Shown here one piece after another: positions 8,746-16,483 of a DNA stretch of 25,215 bases. The notes under the pieces were generated by a model. The model did not search any database. It saw only the letters and a program-made list of their open reading frames with translations, and had not been told where the DNA came from. The translations under genes were made by a program, and so were the position numbers. Source of the DNA: a virus; the IMG/VR virus record IMGVR_UViG_3300007960_000168, positions 1-25,215 of that record; one strand, written 5' to 3'. Within the stretch, counting starts at the first letter, position 1; each line of letters opens with the position of its first letter.

Positions 8746-9228
8746 ATGAAAAAAGATTTTGATAAATTATTAAAACCCTATGTTGATGGTGGCACTGAAA
8801 ATGCACCGGTACAAAGAACTTTAGGAACTATTGTATCTAAACTTATGTTATCTTATAAGCATCCACCAGATATTGTTGGTGCTGCAATTTATAAGGTGTT
8901 TAGTAAAATGGCTAATGAAGGATTAGAATTTAAAGGTGACGGTACTTATGGTTCTAAAGGTGCTGAATTATTTTCTTGTATTAATGCTCAATGTGTAGAC
9001 ATAACAAAAAATAAACTTGTTGAAGTTACGTTAAATAAGATTAGAGAATCTTGTGCTTGTACCAGAATGGATTGTACTGAGAGAGAAGTATCAATAAAAA
9101 AAATAAATCGATGGAAAAAAATTGTTTGGTTTTGTAGAAAGCCTCGAGGAACATTAAGACCTGTTATTTGGACTGGTGTAATAACCACAATTCTTTGGGT
9201 GACTTTATGGCTTTACACAATGGTATAG
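8746..9228 (+). CDS. Hypothetical protein with C-terminal membrane anchor
   Basis: A 160-residue protein; the ATG at 8746 follows a strong AAGGAG. Most of it is soluble and helical, with a Cys cluster (CINAQC about residue 80, then ESCACTRMDC about 107), followed by a strongly basic stretch (KKINRWKKIVWFCRKPRG) and one transmembrane helix at the extreme C-terminus (VIWTGVITTILWVTLWLYT). The arrangement suggests a tail-anchored inner-membrane protein with most of its mass in the cytoplasm. The position between the fibre and the lysis genes suggests a lysis or late accessory role. The family is not recognised. The next gene starts inside its 3' end. Confidence 0.65.
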   Translation: MKKDFDKLLKPYVDGGTENAPVQRTLGTIVSKLMLSYKHPPDIVGAAIYKVFSKMANEGLEFKGDGTYGSKGAELFSCINAQCVDITKNKLVEVTLNKIRESCACTRMDCTEREVSIKKINRWKKIVWFCRKPRGTLRPVIWTGVITTILWVTLWLYTMV

Positions 9229-9428
9229 ATACGGTAGCAATTATTTCTGCAGGGGTTTGGTCTAAGACTTATGGGTCAGCTGATGGTAGTAATATTGCGT
9301 CTTTGTTTGTATCAATTGGATTACTTGAAGAAGCACCTGAAGCAACTGAACCTGATGTTTTTTATAATGTAATTATCACTGGATTATATGGAATACATTC
9401 TTCCCCTGGGGCAACTAATGTTGGTTAA
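9207..9428 (+). CDS. Small hypothetical late protein
   Basis: A 73-residue protein. An earlier in-frame ATG at 9168 would give a long overlap with the previous gene; the ATG at 9207 (MALHNGIDTVAIISAGVWSK) has GGGTGA before it and is preferred, leaving a 22-base overlap. The protein is small and Gly/Ala/Ser-rich with no charged clusters: the first part (VAIISAGVWSKTYGSADG) is mildly hydrophobic and the end (IITGLYGIHSSPGATNVG) is flexible. Similar short proteins occur beside tail fibres in phages, but no function can be read from the sequence. Confidence 0.55.
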   Translation: MALHNGIDTVAIISAGVWSKTYGSADGSNIASLFVSIGLLEEAPEATEPDVFYNVIITGLYGIHSSPGATNVG

Positions 9429-9440
9429 GAAAGGATTATA

Positions 9441-9839
9441 ATGACAAAAGAAGAAGTGATTGCAATTTTGGCCATCGCATTAATTGTTTTGCAAATCGTA
9501 TACCGCCTCGTAGATAAGAAAAATAATAAAGATATTATAACCGCTATTTCAACTGGTGTCAAAACATTTGATAACCATATTGAAAAAGCATTAGATACTT
9601 ATAATTTAGTTGAGGACTTATATCATATGCATGACATTAAAGATGTTGACGGGAGGTATTTATGGTATCTACCAAAAGAATACCTGGAAACACAACGACA
9701 CTTAGTAGAGACAAACAAGATTATTGCATTAACACAAAAACAAATTGTTAAATTACTTGACCGTATGGATGCTAAAATTGAATCTCATAGTAATATTTGT
9801 AAGGATCAATATAATATTCTTAAGGATAAGGTATCATGA
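9441..9839 (+). CDS. Membrane-anchored coiled-coil protein, lysis candidate
   Basis: A 132-residue protein with an N-terminal transmembrane segment (VIAILAIALIVLQIVYRLV, about residues 6-24), then a basic stop-transfer patch (DKKNNK) and a long, mostly helical region with heptad-like spacing (ETNKIIALTQKQIVKLLDRM). One N-terminal helix followed by a charged coiled coil fits an inner-membrane spanin-like or holin-accessory protein. The position directly before the peptidase (ATGA-type overlap at 9836-9839) supports a lysis role. No outer-membrane lipoprotein partner is visible, so the spanin idea is unproven. AAAGGA precedes the ATG. Confidence 0.6.
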   Translation: MTKEEVIAILAIALIVLQIVYRLVDKKNNKDIITAISTGVKTFDNHIEKALDTYNLVEDLYHMHDIKDVDGRYLWYLPKEYLETQRHLVETNKIIALTQKQIVKLLDRMDAKIESHSNICKDQYNILKDKVS

Positions 9840-10168
9840 ATATTGATTTAATGCAATTAAACTTTGTTGATCAAGAACTTAAATTCATAGTTAAGCATCT
9901 TGAACAAGTTCTTAAAGTTAAATTTACAATTACAAGTATTTATCGAATAGGTGATTCTGGAGTACATGGAACTTTGCCTGTACGTGGTATTGATTTAAGA
10001 TGTTCTTATGATCCCTTTGGAAAATTTATAGAAAACTTTATCAATACTCGTTGGATGTATGATACTGAAAGACCAAGTAAAAATTGTTGTACTTATCATG
10101 ACGTTGGTAAAGGAAAACATATTCATATACAAACGCACGCTAATACTATACGGAGACAAGATGGATAA
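9836..10168 (+). CDS. M15-like zinc peptidase, probable endolysin
   Basis: A 110-residue protein. The core reads TSIYRIGDSGVHGTLPVRGI, then DLRC and, near the end, CCTYHDVGKGKHIHIQTHAN. The His44...Asp53 pair and the C-terminal HIH (95-97) match the metal-binding pattern of a compact phage relative of the D-Ala-D-Ala carboxypeptidase/endopeptidase family M15, in which His, Asp and His hold zinc. It would cut peptide cross-links in peptidoglycan. It is short (a catalytic domain only, no cell-wall binding domain) and has no signal peptide, so it would need a holin to reach the wall. It overlaps both neighbours by a few bases, consistent with a coupled lysis cassette. Confidence 0.75.
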   Translation: MNIDLMQLNFVDQELKFIVKHLEQVLKVKFTITSIYRIGDSGVHGTLPVRGIDLRCSYDPFGKFIENFINTRWMYDTERPSKNCCTYHDVGKGKHIHIQTHANTIRRQDG

Positions 10169-10730
10169 TACATTATATAAAATAGCTGTTAATGCTTGTG
10201 CTGGTGTGTATAAAGAAAATATTGATTTAGGAACAACTGAATATTCCATAACAAGTCTTATTTATAAAGATAATGTTTTACAAATACTTGCTATTGCTGG
10301 AACAAATGAAATGGCTGACTGGTGGAAGAATATAAATATAAGATCAAAGAATGGAATTAAAAAAGTTGCTGTTGATGCTGCTAAAGAAATACATGAAAAT
10401 TTTAAGGAAAGAATTAGTAGTTATAAACTTCTGGTTTGTGGACACTCAAAAGCTGGGCCAACTGCTATGGCGTATAAGGAATTATATGATGCAGATTATT
10501 GCGTAGCATTTTGCCCAGCTCGAGCATTTCGTCCTTGGAATAAAAAGAAAATGGATAATACAACTATATTTATTGACCCAGATGATTTAGTTCCAAAACT
10601 TGGTCGATTGTTTTTCACACATCCAGAATGCAATATTATCACCTTGCCAAATGATCATAAGGGTTGGTATATTAAAGATCATCATATTAATCACCTTGTT
10701 GACTATGTTAATAATATGGAAAATTTATAA
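10161..10730 (+). CDS. Class 3 lipase-like alpha/beta hydrolase
   Basis: A 189-residue protein. An upstream in-frame ATG at 10059 lies inside the peptidase gene; ATG 10161, preceded by CGGAGA, is the likely start. Visible alpha/beta-hydrolase landmarks: an oxyanion-hole strand AIAGTNEMADWWKNI (about 44-58), the nucleophile elbow CGHSKAGP with Ser96, an acidic site FIDPDDLVP (Asp141/142) and C-terminal histidines (DHKGWY, His166; DHHINH, 174-178). This order matches class 3 lipases (Pfam Lipase_3). There is no signal peptide or membrane helix. Placed between the endolysin and a small membrane protein, it may attack membrane or wall lipid esters at lysis, as LysB does in mycobacteriophages; that parallel is inference. 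The substrate is unknown. Confidence 0.7.
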   Translation: MDNTLYKIAVNACAGVYKENIDLGTTEYSITSLIYKDNVLQILAIAGTNEMADWWKNINIRSKNGIKKVAVDAAKEIHENFKERISSYKLLVCGHSKAGPTAMAYKELYDADYCVAFCPARAFRPWNKKKMDNTTIFIDPDDLVPKLGRLFFTHPECNIITLPNDHKGWYIKDHHINHLVDYVNNMENL

Positions 10731-10879
10731 TGCCTATATTACCAAAGACTAGAAGATTATTAGTATTAGTTGTAAGCGCCATAACTATTGTATCTTTATA
10801 CTATGACCTTGAATTCGGAAAGAGTATTACTCTCATGGTTATTGGCGCTTTTTTAACTTTAATAAATCCTACTGAGTAA
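10730..10879 (+). CDS. Small two-helix membrane protein, holin candidate
   Basis: A 49-residue ORF whose ATG at 10730 overlaps the hydrolase stop (TAATG). After a basic start (MPILPKTRR) it has one hydrophobic helix (LLVLVVSAITIVSLYY), a short polar loop (DLEFGK) and a second helix (SITLMVIGAFLTLI), ending NPTE. Size, two helices and the last position in the lysis cluster fit a small holin or pinholin; only topology and location support this. It is the last rightward gene, and the leftward block ends 34 bases further on. Confidence 0.6.
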   Translation: MPILPKTRRLLVLVVSAITIVSLYYDLEFGKSITLMVIGAFLTLINPTE

Positions 10880-10896
10880 TGATAGCTGTAATGGCT

Positions 10897-10911
10897 GTTC
10901 AAAAAGTGAAC
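10897..10911. repeat. Palindrome GTTCA-N5-TGAAC, copy 2 (between convergent blocks)
   Basis: GTTCAAAAAGTGAAC sits in the 34-base gap between the last rightward and last leftward genes and is identical to copy 1. As RNA it could form a 5-bp hairpin, but no U-run follows on either strand, so it is not a standard intrinsic terminator. No other terminator-like structure is seen in this convergent gap. Confidence 0.6.
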
Positions 10912-10913
10912 GA

Positions 10914-11655
10914 CTAAATAATATTTAATTTACATAATTCAAAGTAACAATCACGGGTTGCTTTAATATCTGCATAAGCATCATGAGCATCATCAAAACC
11001 ACAGTTAAAAAGTTTCTCATGAAGTTCAATAAGTTTTGGCCATTTAATTCTACCTGCTTTATTTAATGCGCCAACAAATTGTTTTACTTTATTATCTTTC
11101 ATAGTACAAAAATTTGGTAAGTCTAAATAAAATGCTGACCGAGCTTCATCTGATAATTTATCAAGATTTCTTTGCATAAGTTGGTATACATAATTCCAGT
11201 CAAAGTCAAAGTTATGACATACAATTAAATTTGCTTGCTTTAACATCTTACCAAATTTTTCACAAGCTTCAATTTCTTCAACACCATCTCGATCTGCTTT
11301 TTCAACTGATATACCATGGACAGCTTCTGCGTGAGGATTCATAGTTCTACCATTTGCTTTGATTATGATATTAAGATCTTCATAGATTTCATTTTCATCA
11401 CATAGAATTGCTCCAATTTGTACACACCATGCTTGATCTGGATGATCAAAAGATAAATCTTTTTTAATAAAGCCAGAAGTTTCTGTATCAAAGAAAATAA
11501 TTTTTGATTTTTTATCTTTAACAGGTTTGTCTTTTATAGCGTCTAATATTTCTTGTAAAAAATTTTTTAGTAATTGTTACACTTCGGACACGAATTTCTT
11601 TGCATTGTTTAATATTAGTTTCTAAAATTTCAATCACTTCTTTTTTTGTCATCAT
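10914..11655 (-). CDS. DEDDh 3'-5' exonuclease (DnaQ/RNase T-like), split by a +1 frameshift
   Basis: The 3' frame (11576 down to 10914) carries all three exonuclease motifs: IIFFDTETSG (motif I, DxE), CHNFDFDWNY (motif II) and HDAYADIKATRD (motif III, HxxxxD), i.e. a DEDDh fold. It has no ATG, GTG or TTG between its upstream stop (11577-11579) and motif I. A start with a strong AAGGAG lies at 11655 (MMTKKEVIEILETN) in another frame, which alone ends at 11518. Dropping one base from the A6T6 run (plus-strand 11557-11568) joins the two into a 246-residue protein: VTIT-KNFLQEILDAIKD and on to DTET. The start overlaps the previous gene's end. Either a sequence error in the homopolymer or genuine slippage. 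The likely role is proofreading or nucleotide salvage in replication. Confidence 0.75.
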
Positions 11656-12922
11656 TTTGTGACTCCTTGTTCTTAATGTTTTCATCCATCTTACTTAACA
11701 CTGTGTTAATAAGATAATCGTTTGATGATACTACATAATCTTGTTTTTGTACTACATAATTACTTGTTGTTGGTGATACTTCCTCCTTTAATAATTTTGA
11801 TTGAACACCAATTTCTATGAATCCTCTTAACTCATCTATACTATTAATATCTTGATGTAACTTTTGTAGTAGTTCTGTCCAAGTAAATTCTTTTCTTGAC
11901 TTGACAAAGTCTAAGAACTTCGCATAAACTCCTGTGCGATCTGATAAACCTAACCCATAGAAAGCATTATCCATTTCTTTTTCTGTTGCTTCTAATATAG
12001 CTAATGCCTTGTCAAAGTGATGTCCTTTAATTAACATGTCATCATTTTCAGATGCACTTATAACCATACAAAGTTTATTTAAATGTAAAGCTCTACGAGA
12101 ATTATACCCCATAAATTTATCATCTTGTATTCCATCTGCTGCGGTAGAATTTTCGTACCAACGAGCATATTTTTTAAAGAAAGAATTCTCCATTTTAAAT
12201 GGGCCAGATAATTGTGCAATCTGTTGTAAATCATTATTAAGTTTACTGTTAAGAATTTCTTCTTCTTCACTTGTGAATGGTAAAGCTACTCGTCGTATTG
12301 GCCCATAACCAACTACAAATATTATACGAGATAATAAACCACCACCAACTGCTTCTTGTGTTAACTTTGCTTGAAGTAAAGAAGGAGTTATTGCACCAAA
12401 GATTGTTAGAAAACAATTAGATATCTTTTCTTCTTTACGAGCTAAAGATTCATATCGCCATTCATCGGCACAGTCAAATAAATCTGTGAGAGATGAGATT
12501 AAGTTCATATCTCTGTCTGATAGAAAGACATTAAATTCTTCTGCCCATACACAAAGACTCTTATGTTTTTTAGCTAATCCATTACGTTCAATATAACTTG
12601 CTTCACTATTAATAATTCCTTTATATAGTGCTTGAGAACTTCCATAAGAATCTGCACCTAAAGATACATCATCAAGTTTTTGCACCATAGTTTTTGCAAT
12701 TTTCATAGCCGTACCTTTACGTCCTCCAGGTGGGCCAACTAAAGCTACAAAAAGATTTGGATATACATAACCTCTTAATGCACCCCAATTACAATAACAC
12801 TTTCTACGGAGCGCAGATGAGATAGCTACAATCCCAGACCATAAATGATATAATGTTGGAGGTTCTGTTCGTTGGGTAAAGCGCATATAATTTTCAAGCC
12901 AATCATCCAGTTGACGTTTCAT
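11630..12922 (-). CDS. DUF3987-like replication ATPase/helicase
   Basis: A 430-residue protein. It opens LDDWLENYMRFTQRTEPPTL and YHLWSGIVAISSALRRKCY, the N-terminal pattern of DUF3987-type phage replication proteins. A P-loop follows (VYPNLFVALVGPPGGRKGTA, Walker A about residues 63-71), then a Walker B-like strand with acidic pair (SLCVWAEEF, about 125) and a sensor-like segment (FLTIFGAITPSLLQAKLT, then GGGLLSRIIFVVGYG). The C-terminus is helical with a Lys/Asp-rich tail (NKESQNDDKKRSD). Members of this family lie beside phage polymerases and are thought to act as helicase or helicase-loading ATPases; the exact reaction is not established. AAGG precedes ATG 12922, and the stop lies inside the exonuclease start region. 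Confidence 0.7.
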   Translation of the reverse strand: MKRQLDDWLENYMRFTQRTEPPTLYHLWSGIVAISSALRRKCYCNWGALRGYVYPNLFVALVGPPGGRKGTAMKIAKTMVQKLDDVSLGADSYGSSQALYKGIINSEASYIERNGLAKKHKSLCVWAEEFNVFLSDRDMNLISSLTDLFDCADEWRYESLARKEEKISNCFLTIFGAITPSLLQAKLTQEAVGGGLLSRIIFVVGYGPIRRVALPFTSEEEEILNSKLNNDLQQIAQLSGPFKMENSFFKKYARWYENSTAADGIQDDKFMGYNSRRALHLNKLCMVISASENDDMLIKGHHFDKALAILEATEKEMDNAFYGLGLSDRTGVYAKFLDFVKSRKEFTWTELLQKLHQDINSIDELRGFIEIGVQSKLLKEEVSPTTSNYVVQKQDYVVSSNDYLINTVLSKMDENIKNKESQNDDKKRSD

Positions 12923-12931
12923 AAAAGAACC

Positions 12932-13516
12932 TTATAATTTTTTAATGTGATTTCCCCATTGGCAAACAATAGCATCTGCAATTCCTTGATATGTAATACT
13001 TCGGTCACGTTTACGATTTTTATTTGGCCCCATATTATGAACATTATTATTATATCCAGCCACAACATTTGTTGGAATAAGTCTTGGTAAATTATATAAT
13101 GCAAAGCCAGTCATTTTATTTTCTGTATGCCCAAATTGATATGGTTGAATATATTGAACATTATATAAATAATTAAAAATTACACTCTGTGGATTTTCTA
13201 ACGCAACAGCTTTTGAATATTGTTTAGCCATTTCCCAAAGTGCTAATGTCCATTTAATACTTGCTAATCTTTCTTTATGTTTAGGACAGTTTTTACCATA
13301 CCACTTATTTCCAGATAATGCTAATGCAGTACAATCAGGGTGTAATATAATTAATGTCCAAGATTCTTTTGGAATGATAGTCATTATATCAGCTTTATAA
13401 TGCCAAAGTGGATTTCCTCTGGTAGATAATATATCACAACTATATGCTTCATAGTTAGCTTTTCTAAATGTGCTACATAATACTTGACTTTCTTCACAGC
13501 CAATAAGAATTTTCAT
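12932..13516 (-). CDS. DNA cytosine methyltransferase-like protein
   Basis: A 194-residue protein. MKILIGCEESQVLCSTFRKA looks like the SAM-binding first strand; next come AYSCDILSTRGNP with an acidic end, TLIILHPDCTALALSGNKWY (the position of the catalytic PC motif of C5 methyltransferases, here Pro-Asp-Cys), AVALENPQSVI (the ENV/ENP motif IV site) and YIQPYQFGHTENKMTGFALY plus NLPRLIPTN. This layout matches a common phage family annotated as SAM-dependent DNA methyltransferase. It is much shorter than full C5 enzymes and lacks a target-recognition domain, so activity and substrate are uncertain. It lies between the polymerase and replication ATPase genes with 2-9 base gaps. Confidence 0.7.
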   Translation of the reverse strand: MKILIGCEESQVLCSTFRKANYEAYSCDILSTRGNPLWHYKADIMTIIPKESWTLIILHPDCTALALSGNKWYGKNCPKHKERLASIKWTLALWEMAKQYSKAVALENPQSVIFNYLYNVQYIQPYQFGHTENKMTGFALYNLPRLIPTNVVAGYNNNVHNMGPNKNRKRDRSITYQGIADAIVCQWGNHIKKL

Positions 13517-13518
13517 AT

Positions 13519-16242
13519 TTACAAACCTATTTTTGCTAATGCTTTATCAACTTCTTCTTGTGTAAATTTACTAATCTCTGCCGTGTTACCAGCCCAAGCA
13601 GTTCCAATTTTTGCATCAAGGCCTATTGTAAATGATTTACCTTTGTAAGTAAATGTATGTGTTAAGTGTTCTTTGATTATTAATAATACTTGTAGTAAAT
13701 TATCTTTATGCATTATTGGTAATTGTCCTACGTCAGAGTCATGCACAGTAGTTAACAAATCTATGTTATAATTATTTCTACCAAGTCTTAGATCATTAGC
13801 TATTTTAATTGTTCCACGATTTAATAGTTCTGCTACTGTTGATTGTGGAATATAACTATAAGCATTACCGTATAAAGCTCTATTCATTATACCTAAGAAA
13901 CGTTTAGGACGATTAAATAAATTATACAATACTCTGGTAGATTTAACTTCATCTTCAATCCTTGCATGCCAACGAGGTAATCCAGGAAATCTATCTGTGT
14001 AATTAGTAAGTAATCGTTTACATTCAGACTGTGACATAAATACTTCTTCTGTAGCAAGTTGATCTGAGAAAGTCTGTGGCCCCATTTTATAATTACTTGC
14101 GTGAACAACTCGTTTACCAAGATCACGCATTGTTTTAGTTCCATCAGCTTTCTTATGTTTATTCTCTTCAATGATTTCTTCTATTGATACATCAAAGATT
14201 TTACTTGCATTAAATGAATGAACATCTACACCTGATTCAAAAGCATGAATCATATTTTCATCCCCTGTTAGATAGGCAACAATATGAGCTTCTGCTTTAG
14301 CAAGGTCTACTTCAAAAAGAATATAATTTTTATCTGCGAGTAAATAGTATTTAAAAACATAAGGTTGGTTTTGTAAGTTTGCACCAGTTCCAAAGAATGT
14401 TTTTTCTGTCGCTATTCTACCAGAACTTGTTCCAGCAATCTTATGACTACATCGAAGTCTATTATCTGCGTCAACATTAATCATAAAATAAGTTGATAAT
14501 AATTTTTTATATTTTCTCATTTTAATAATTAACTTTGCTTCAACAGATCCTTTAACATTCTTTTTAGCTATACGATGTAACGCAACTGAATCACAAGTTG
14601 GTCGATATTCTACATGCCCATTTTTATTTTTAACTTTTTTTACATACGGTTTAATCATACAGATACCATAAAAATAAGCAATCATTTGTTTAGAACTATT
14701 GTAGTTTAATTCTTTATCAGCAAGTTTATTTAACCCATGTTGTAATGCATTAATCTTTCTTTCAAGAACTTTCCTTTGTTTTTTAATCCCAACTTGATCT
14801 GTTAATATTCCATTAAATTCCATTTCCATTAATGGCTTATGTAATTCCATAGTATATTCCATAGCATCAAGTGCTTCAAACTCTGTTAATTCTTCTATGA
14901 GTTTTTCAGTTATTGGTAATAGGTAGGCAGAATCTTTAGCATTATATTGCCAATACATTTTCCAATCTTTTATTACTGAAAGATGTGATTGTTTTCCTTC
15001 ATCTTTGTAATATGGAAAATATGTATATGCGGAGGTTAAATAATCTAACCCTTTAGGTAGGTCAGTATAACATATATGTTGAGCTAACATAGTGTCAAAA
15101 TAAAAGTTATCTGTTATTATATTCATTGTTCGTAAAGTAAACATAATATCAAACATACCATTTTGACAAATTATATATGTGCTTGGAGATTGTAATATGT
15201 CTGCAAGTCCTTGCCAGATTCTTACCTCATCTTCCAATGTCCAGTAGTTACCTTTATTATTCATTACTGGAATTGACATAGATATAATTTTATCTTTAGT
15301 TGATATTGCAAGTGAAAAGCATGTAATAAATTCTGGTGTTGATTCGATATCATAAGCAACATATTTACTTTGTTTTACTTGCTCATAAAATTGCATGACA
15401 GCTTGAAAGGAAGGTTCAATTATTATTTGTATATTTTCATTTAATAATTCTGGATCTTCATTAATAGATAACATTTTTTTGAAGTCCATAATCATAGTAT
15501 AAAAATGTACAGGCGCACCAAAAGGTAATGTAAATTTTGGATCGTAAGATATTCCAATAATTTTACCTTTAAGTTTTTTTGCTAAATGTGGAAACTCTTC
15601 AGCTTTATAAAATGAACCTCGGTACTTAGTAATAGAATTAAATTTTGGTGTGTCAATAAGAAGCCTCATAGCTGTTTCACCAAGAAGCATTATTATTTTA
15701 CCCTTAAATTTTGATAGCTCATCTATTAATTGTGTTTGTAATTTCCCCCAATACGGATGACGATATCCTTTAGTTGTCCATAGTTTATTTATATTATTTT
15801 TTGGTAGTTCAGCTTTACAAGCATAAGTTAAGTATATGTTATACCGTGGTATTCGCACAGCAGAACAAATTCTATTTAGTTGCCCACCAGCTTGACCAGT
15901 AAAACATTTTTCTGTTGCAACCTCTGCTGTTGTTGGAGCTGTTCCTACCATAGCAAATTCTGCAAAAGCTATGTTATCTGTTGGAGGACATTCAATTTTT
16001 AATGGATCAAATTTTACTTTACTTTTATCGGGTGTTTTTGGAATTGATAATTTAAGTCCTGATTTTTTGGTACTCACAGGAGTTGTTTTGGTACTATCAA
16101 CTCGTTTAGCATTTAAATAGTTAATGTGGAATCCTTTGGCAGACGCAACTTTGTTCATTGCATCTTTAGGATTTTTAGCAATAATAATTCCACAGTCTTT
16201 TATGTCATCTAAATATTTATATACAACATGATATCTAACCAT
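13519..16242 (-). CDS. Family A DNA polymerase with N-terminal uracil-DNA-glycosylase-like domain
   Basis: A 907-residue protein. After a short N-terminal module and a Lys/Pro/Thr-rich linker (about 45-80), residues 90-255 resemble family 4/5 uracil-DNA glycosylases (AMVGTAPTTAEVATEKCFTG, QAGGQLNRIC, IIMLLGETAMRLL, IIGISYDPKF). The 3'-5' exonuclease is complete: AYDIES (298-300 DIE), CQNGMFDIMF (361-365) and YNAKDSAYL (D437). Polymerase motifs: A, FEVDLAKAEAHIVAYLTGD (D645, E650); B, RDLGKRVVHASNYKMG (706-720); C, TTVHDSDVG (H833-D834, Ser where Glu is usual). This is the phage's replicative polymerase. SPO1-type polymerases are a known precedent for this fusion. AAAGGA precedes ATG 16242. 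Confidence 0.9.
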   Translation of the reverse strand: MVRYHVVYKYLDDIKDCGIIIAKNPKDAMNKVASAKGFHINYLNAKRVDSTKTTPVSTKKSGLKLSIPKTPDKSKVKFDPLKIECPPTDNIAFAEFAMVGTAPTTAEVATEKCFTGQAGGQLNRICSAVRIPRYNIYLTYACKAELPKNNINKLWTTKGYRHPYWGKLQTQLIDELSKFKGKIIMLLGETAMRLLIDTPKFNSITKYRGSFYKAEEFPHLAKKLKGKIIGISYDPKFTLPFGAPVHFYTMIMDFKKMLSINEDPELLNENIQIIIEPSFQAVMQFYEQVKQSKYVAYDIESTPEFITCFSLAISTKDKIISMSIPVMNNKGNYWTLEDEVRIWQGLADILQSPSTYIICQNGMFDIMFTLRTMNIITDNFYFDTMLAQHICYTDLPKGLDYLTSAYTYFPYYKDEGKQSHLSVIKDWKMYWQYNAKDSAYLLPITEKLIEELTEFEALDAMEYTMELHKPLMEMEFNGILTDQVGIKKQRKVLERKINALQHGLNKLADKELNYNSSKQMIAYFYGICMIKPYVKKVKNKNGHVEYRPTCDSVALHRIAKKNVKGSVEAKLIIKMRKYKKLLSTYFMINVDADNRLRCSHKIAGTSSGRIATEKTFFGTGANLQNQPYVFKYYLLADKNYILFEVDLAKAEAHIVAYLTGDENMIHAFESGVDVHSFNASKIFDVSIEEIIEENKHKKADGTKTMRDLGKRVVHASNYKMGPQTFSDQLATEEVFMSQSECKRLLTNYTDRFPGLPRWHARIEDEVKSTRVLYNLFNRPKRFLGIMNRALYGNAYSYIPQSTVAELLNRGTIKIANDLRLGRNNYNIDLLTTVHDSDVGQLPIMHKDNLLQVLLIIKEHLTHTFTYKGKSFTIGLDAKIGTAWAGNTAEISKFTQEEVDKALAKIGL

Positions 16243-16262
16243 AAGAATTCCTTTACAATGGT

Positions 16263-16478
16263 TTATTTAATATAATCACGAGAAGTTACATCATCTTTTA
16301 TTTCATCTATTACATCTTTAAGACTTCCTATAGCTCTTTCACATTTACTACGAACACGAGAAGTTAAAAATACTTTTTCATAAGCATTAATAATATTATT
16401 TATTAATCCAATACAGCCATGAAGCATAAATAATTGATGATTACGAACACGAGTTTGTTGTTGTTTTTTAGTTGACAT
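16263..16478 (-). CDS. Small helical hypothetical protein
   Basis: A 71-residue protein. The start is basic (MSTKKQQQTRVRNHQ); a hydrophobic helix follows (LFMLHGCIGLINNIINAYEK) and then an amphipathic helix ending in charged residues (CERAIGSLKDVIDEIKDDV). It is probably an all-helical bundle; the hydrophobic part contains polar residues and is unlikely to span a membrane. It lies 20 bases before the polymerase start in the leftward unit and may be coupled to it. No family recognised. Confidence 0.55.
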   Translation of the reverse strand: MSTKKQQQTRVRNHQLFMLHGCIGLINNIINAYEKVFLTSRVRSKCERAIGSLKDVIDEIKDDVTSRDYIK

Positions 16479-16483
16479 AATAA

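Noticed and set aside
9168-9206. Upstream start for the gene ending at 9428
   Set aside because: It would add 13 residues overlapping the previous gene's membrane segment; ATG 9207 has the better context.
10059-10160. N-terminal extension of the hydrolase
   Set aside because: It lies inside the peptidase gene, adds 34 residues unlike the family, and ATG 10161 has a GGAG site.
10880-10913. Bidirectional intrinsic terminator between the convergent blocks
   Set aside because: The only hairpin is the 5-bp GTTCA/TGAAC repeat, without a U-run on either side.
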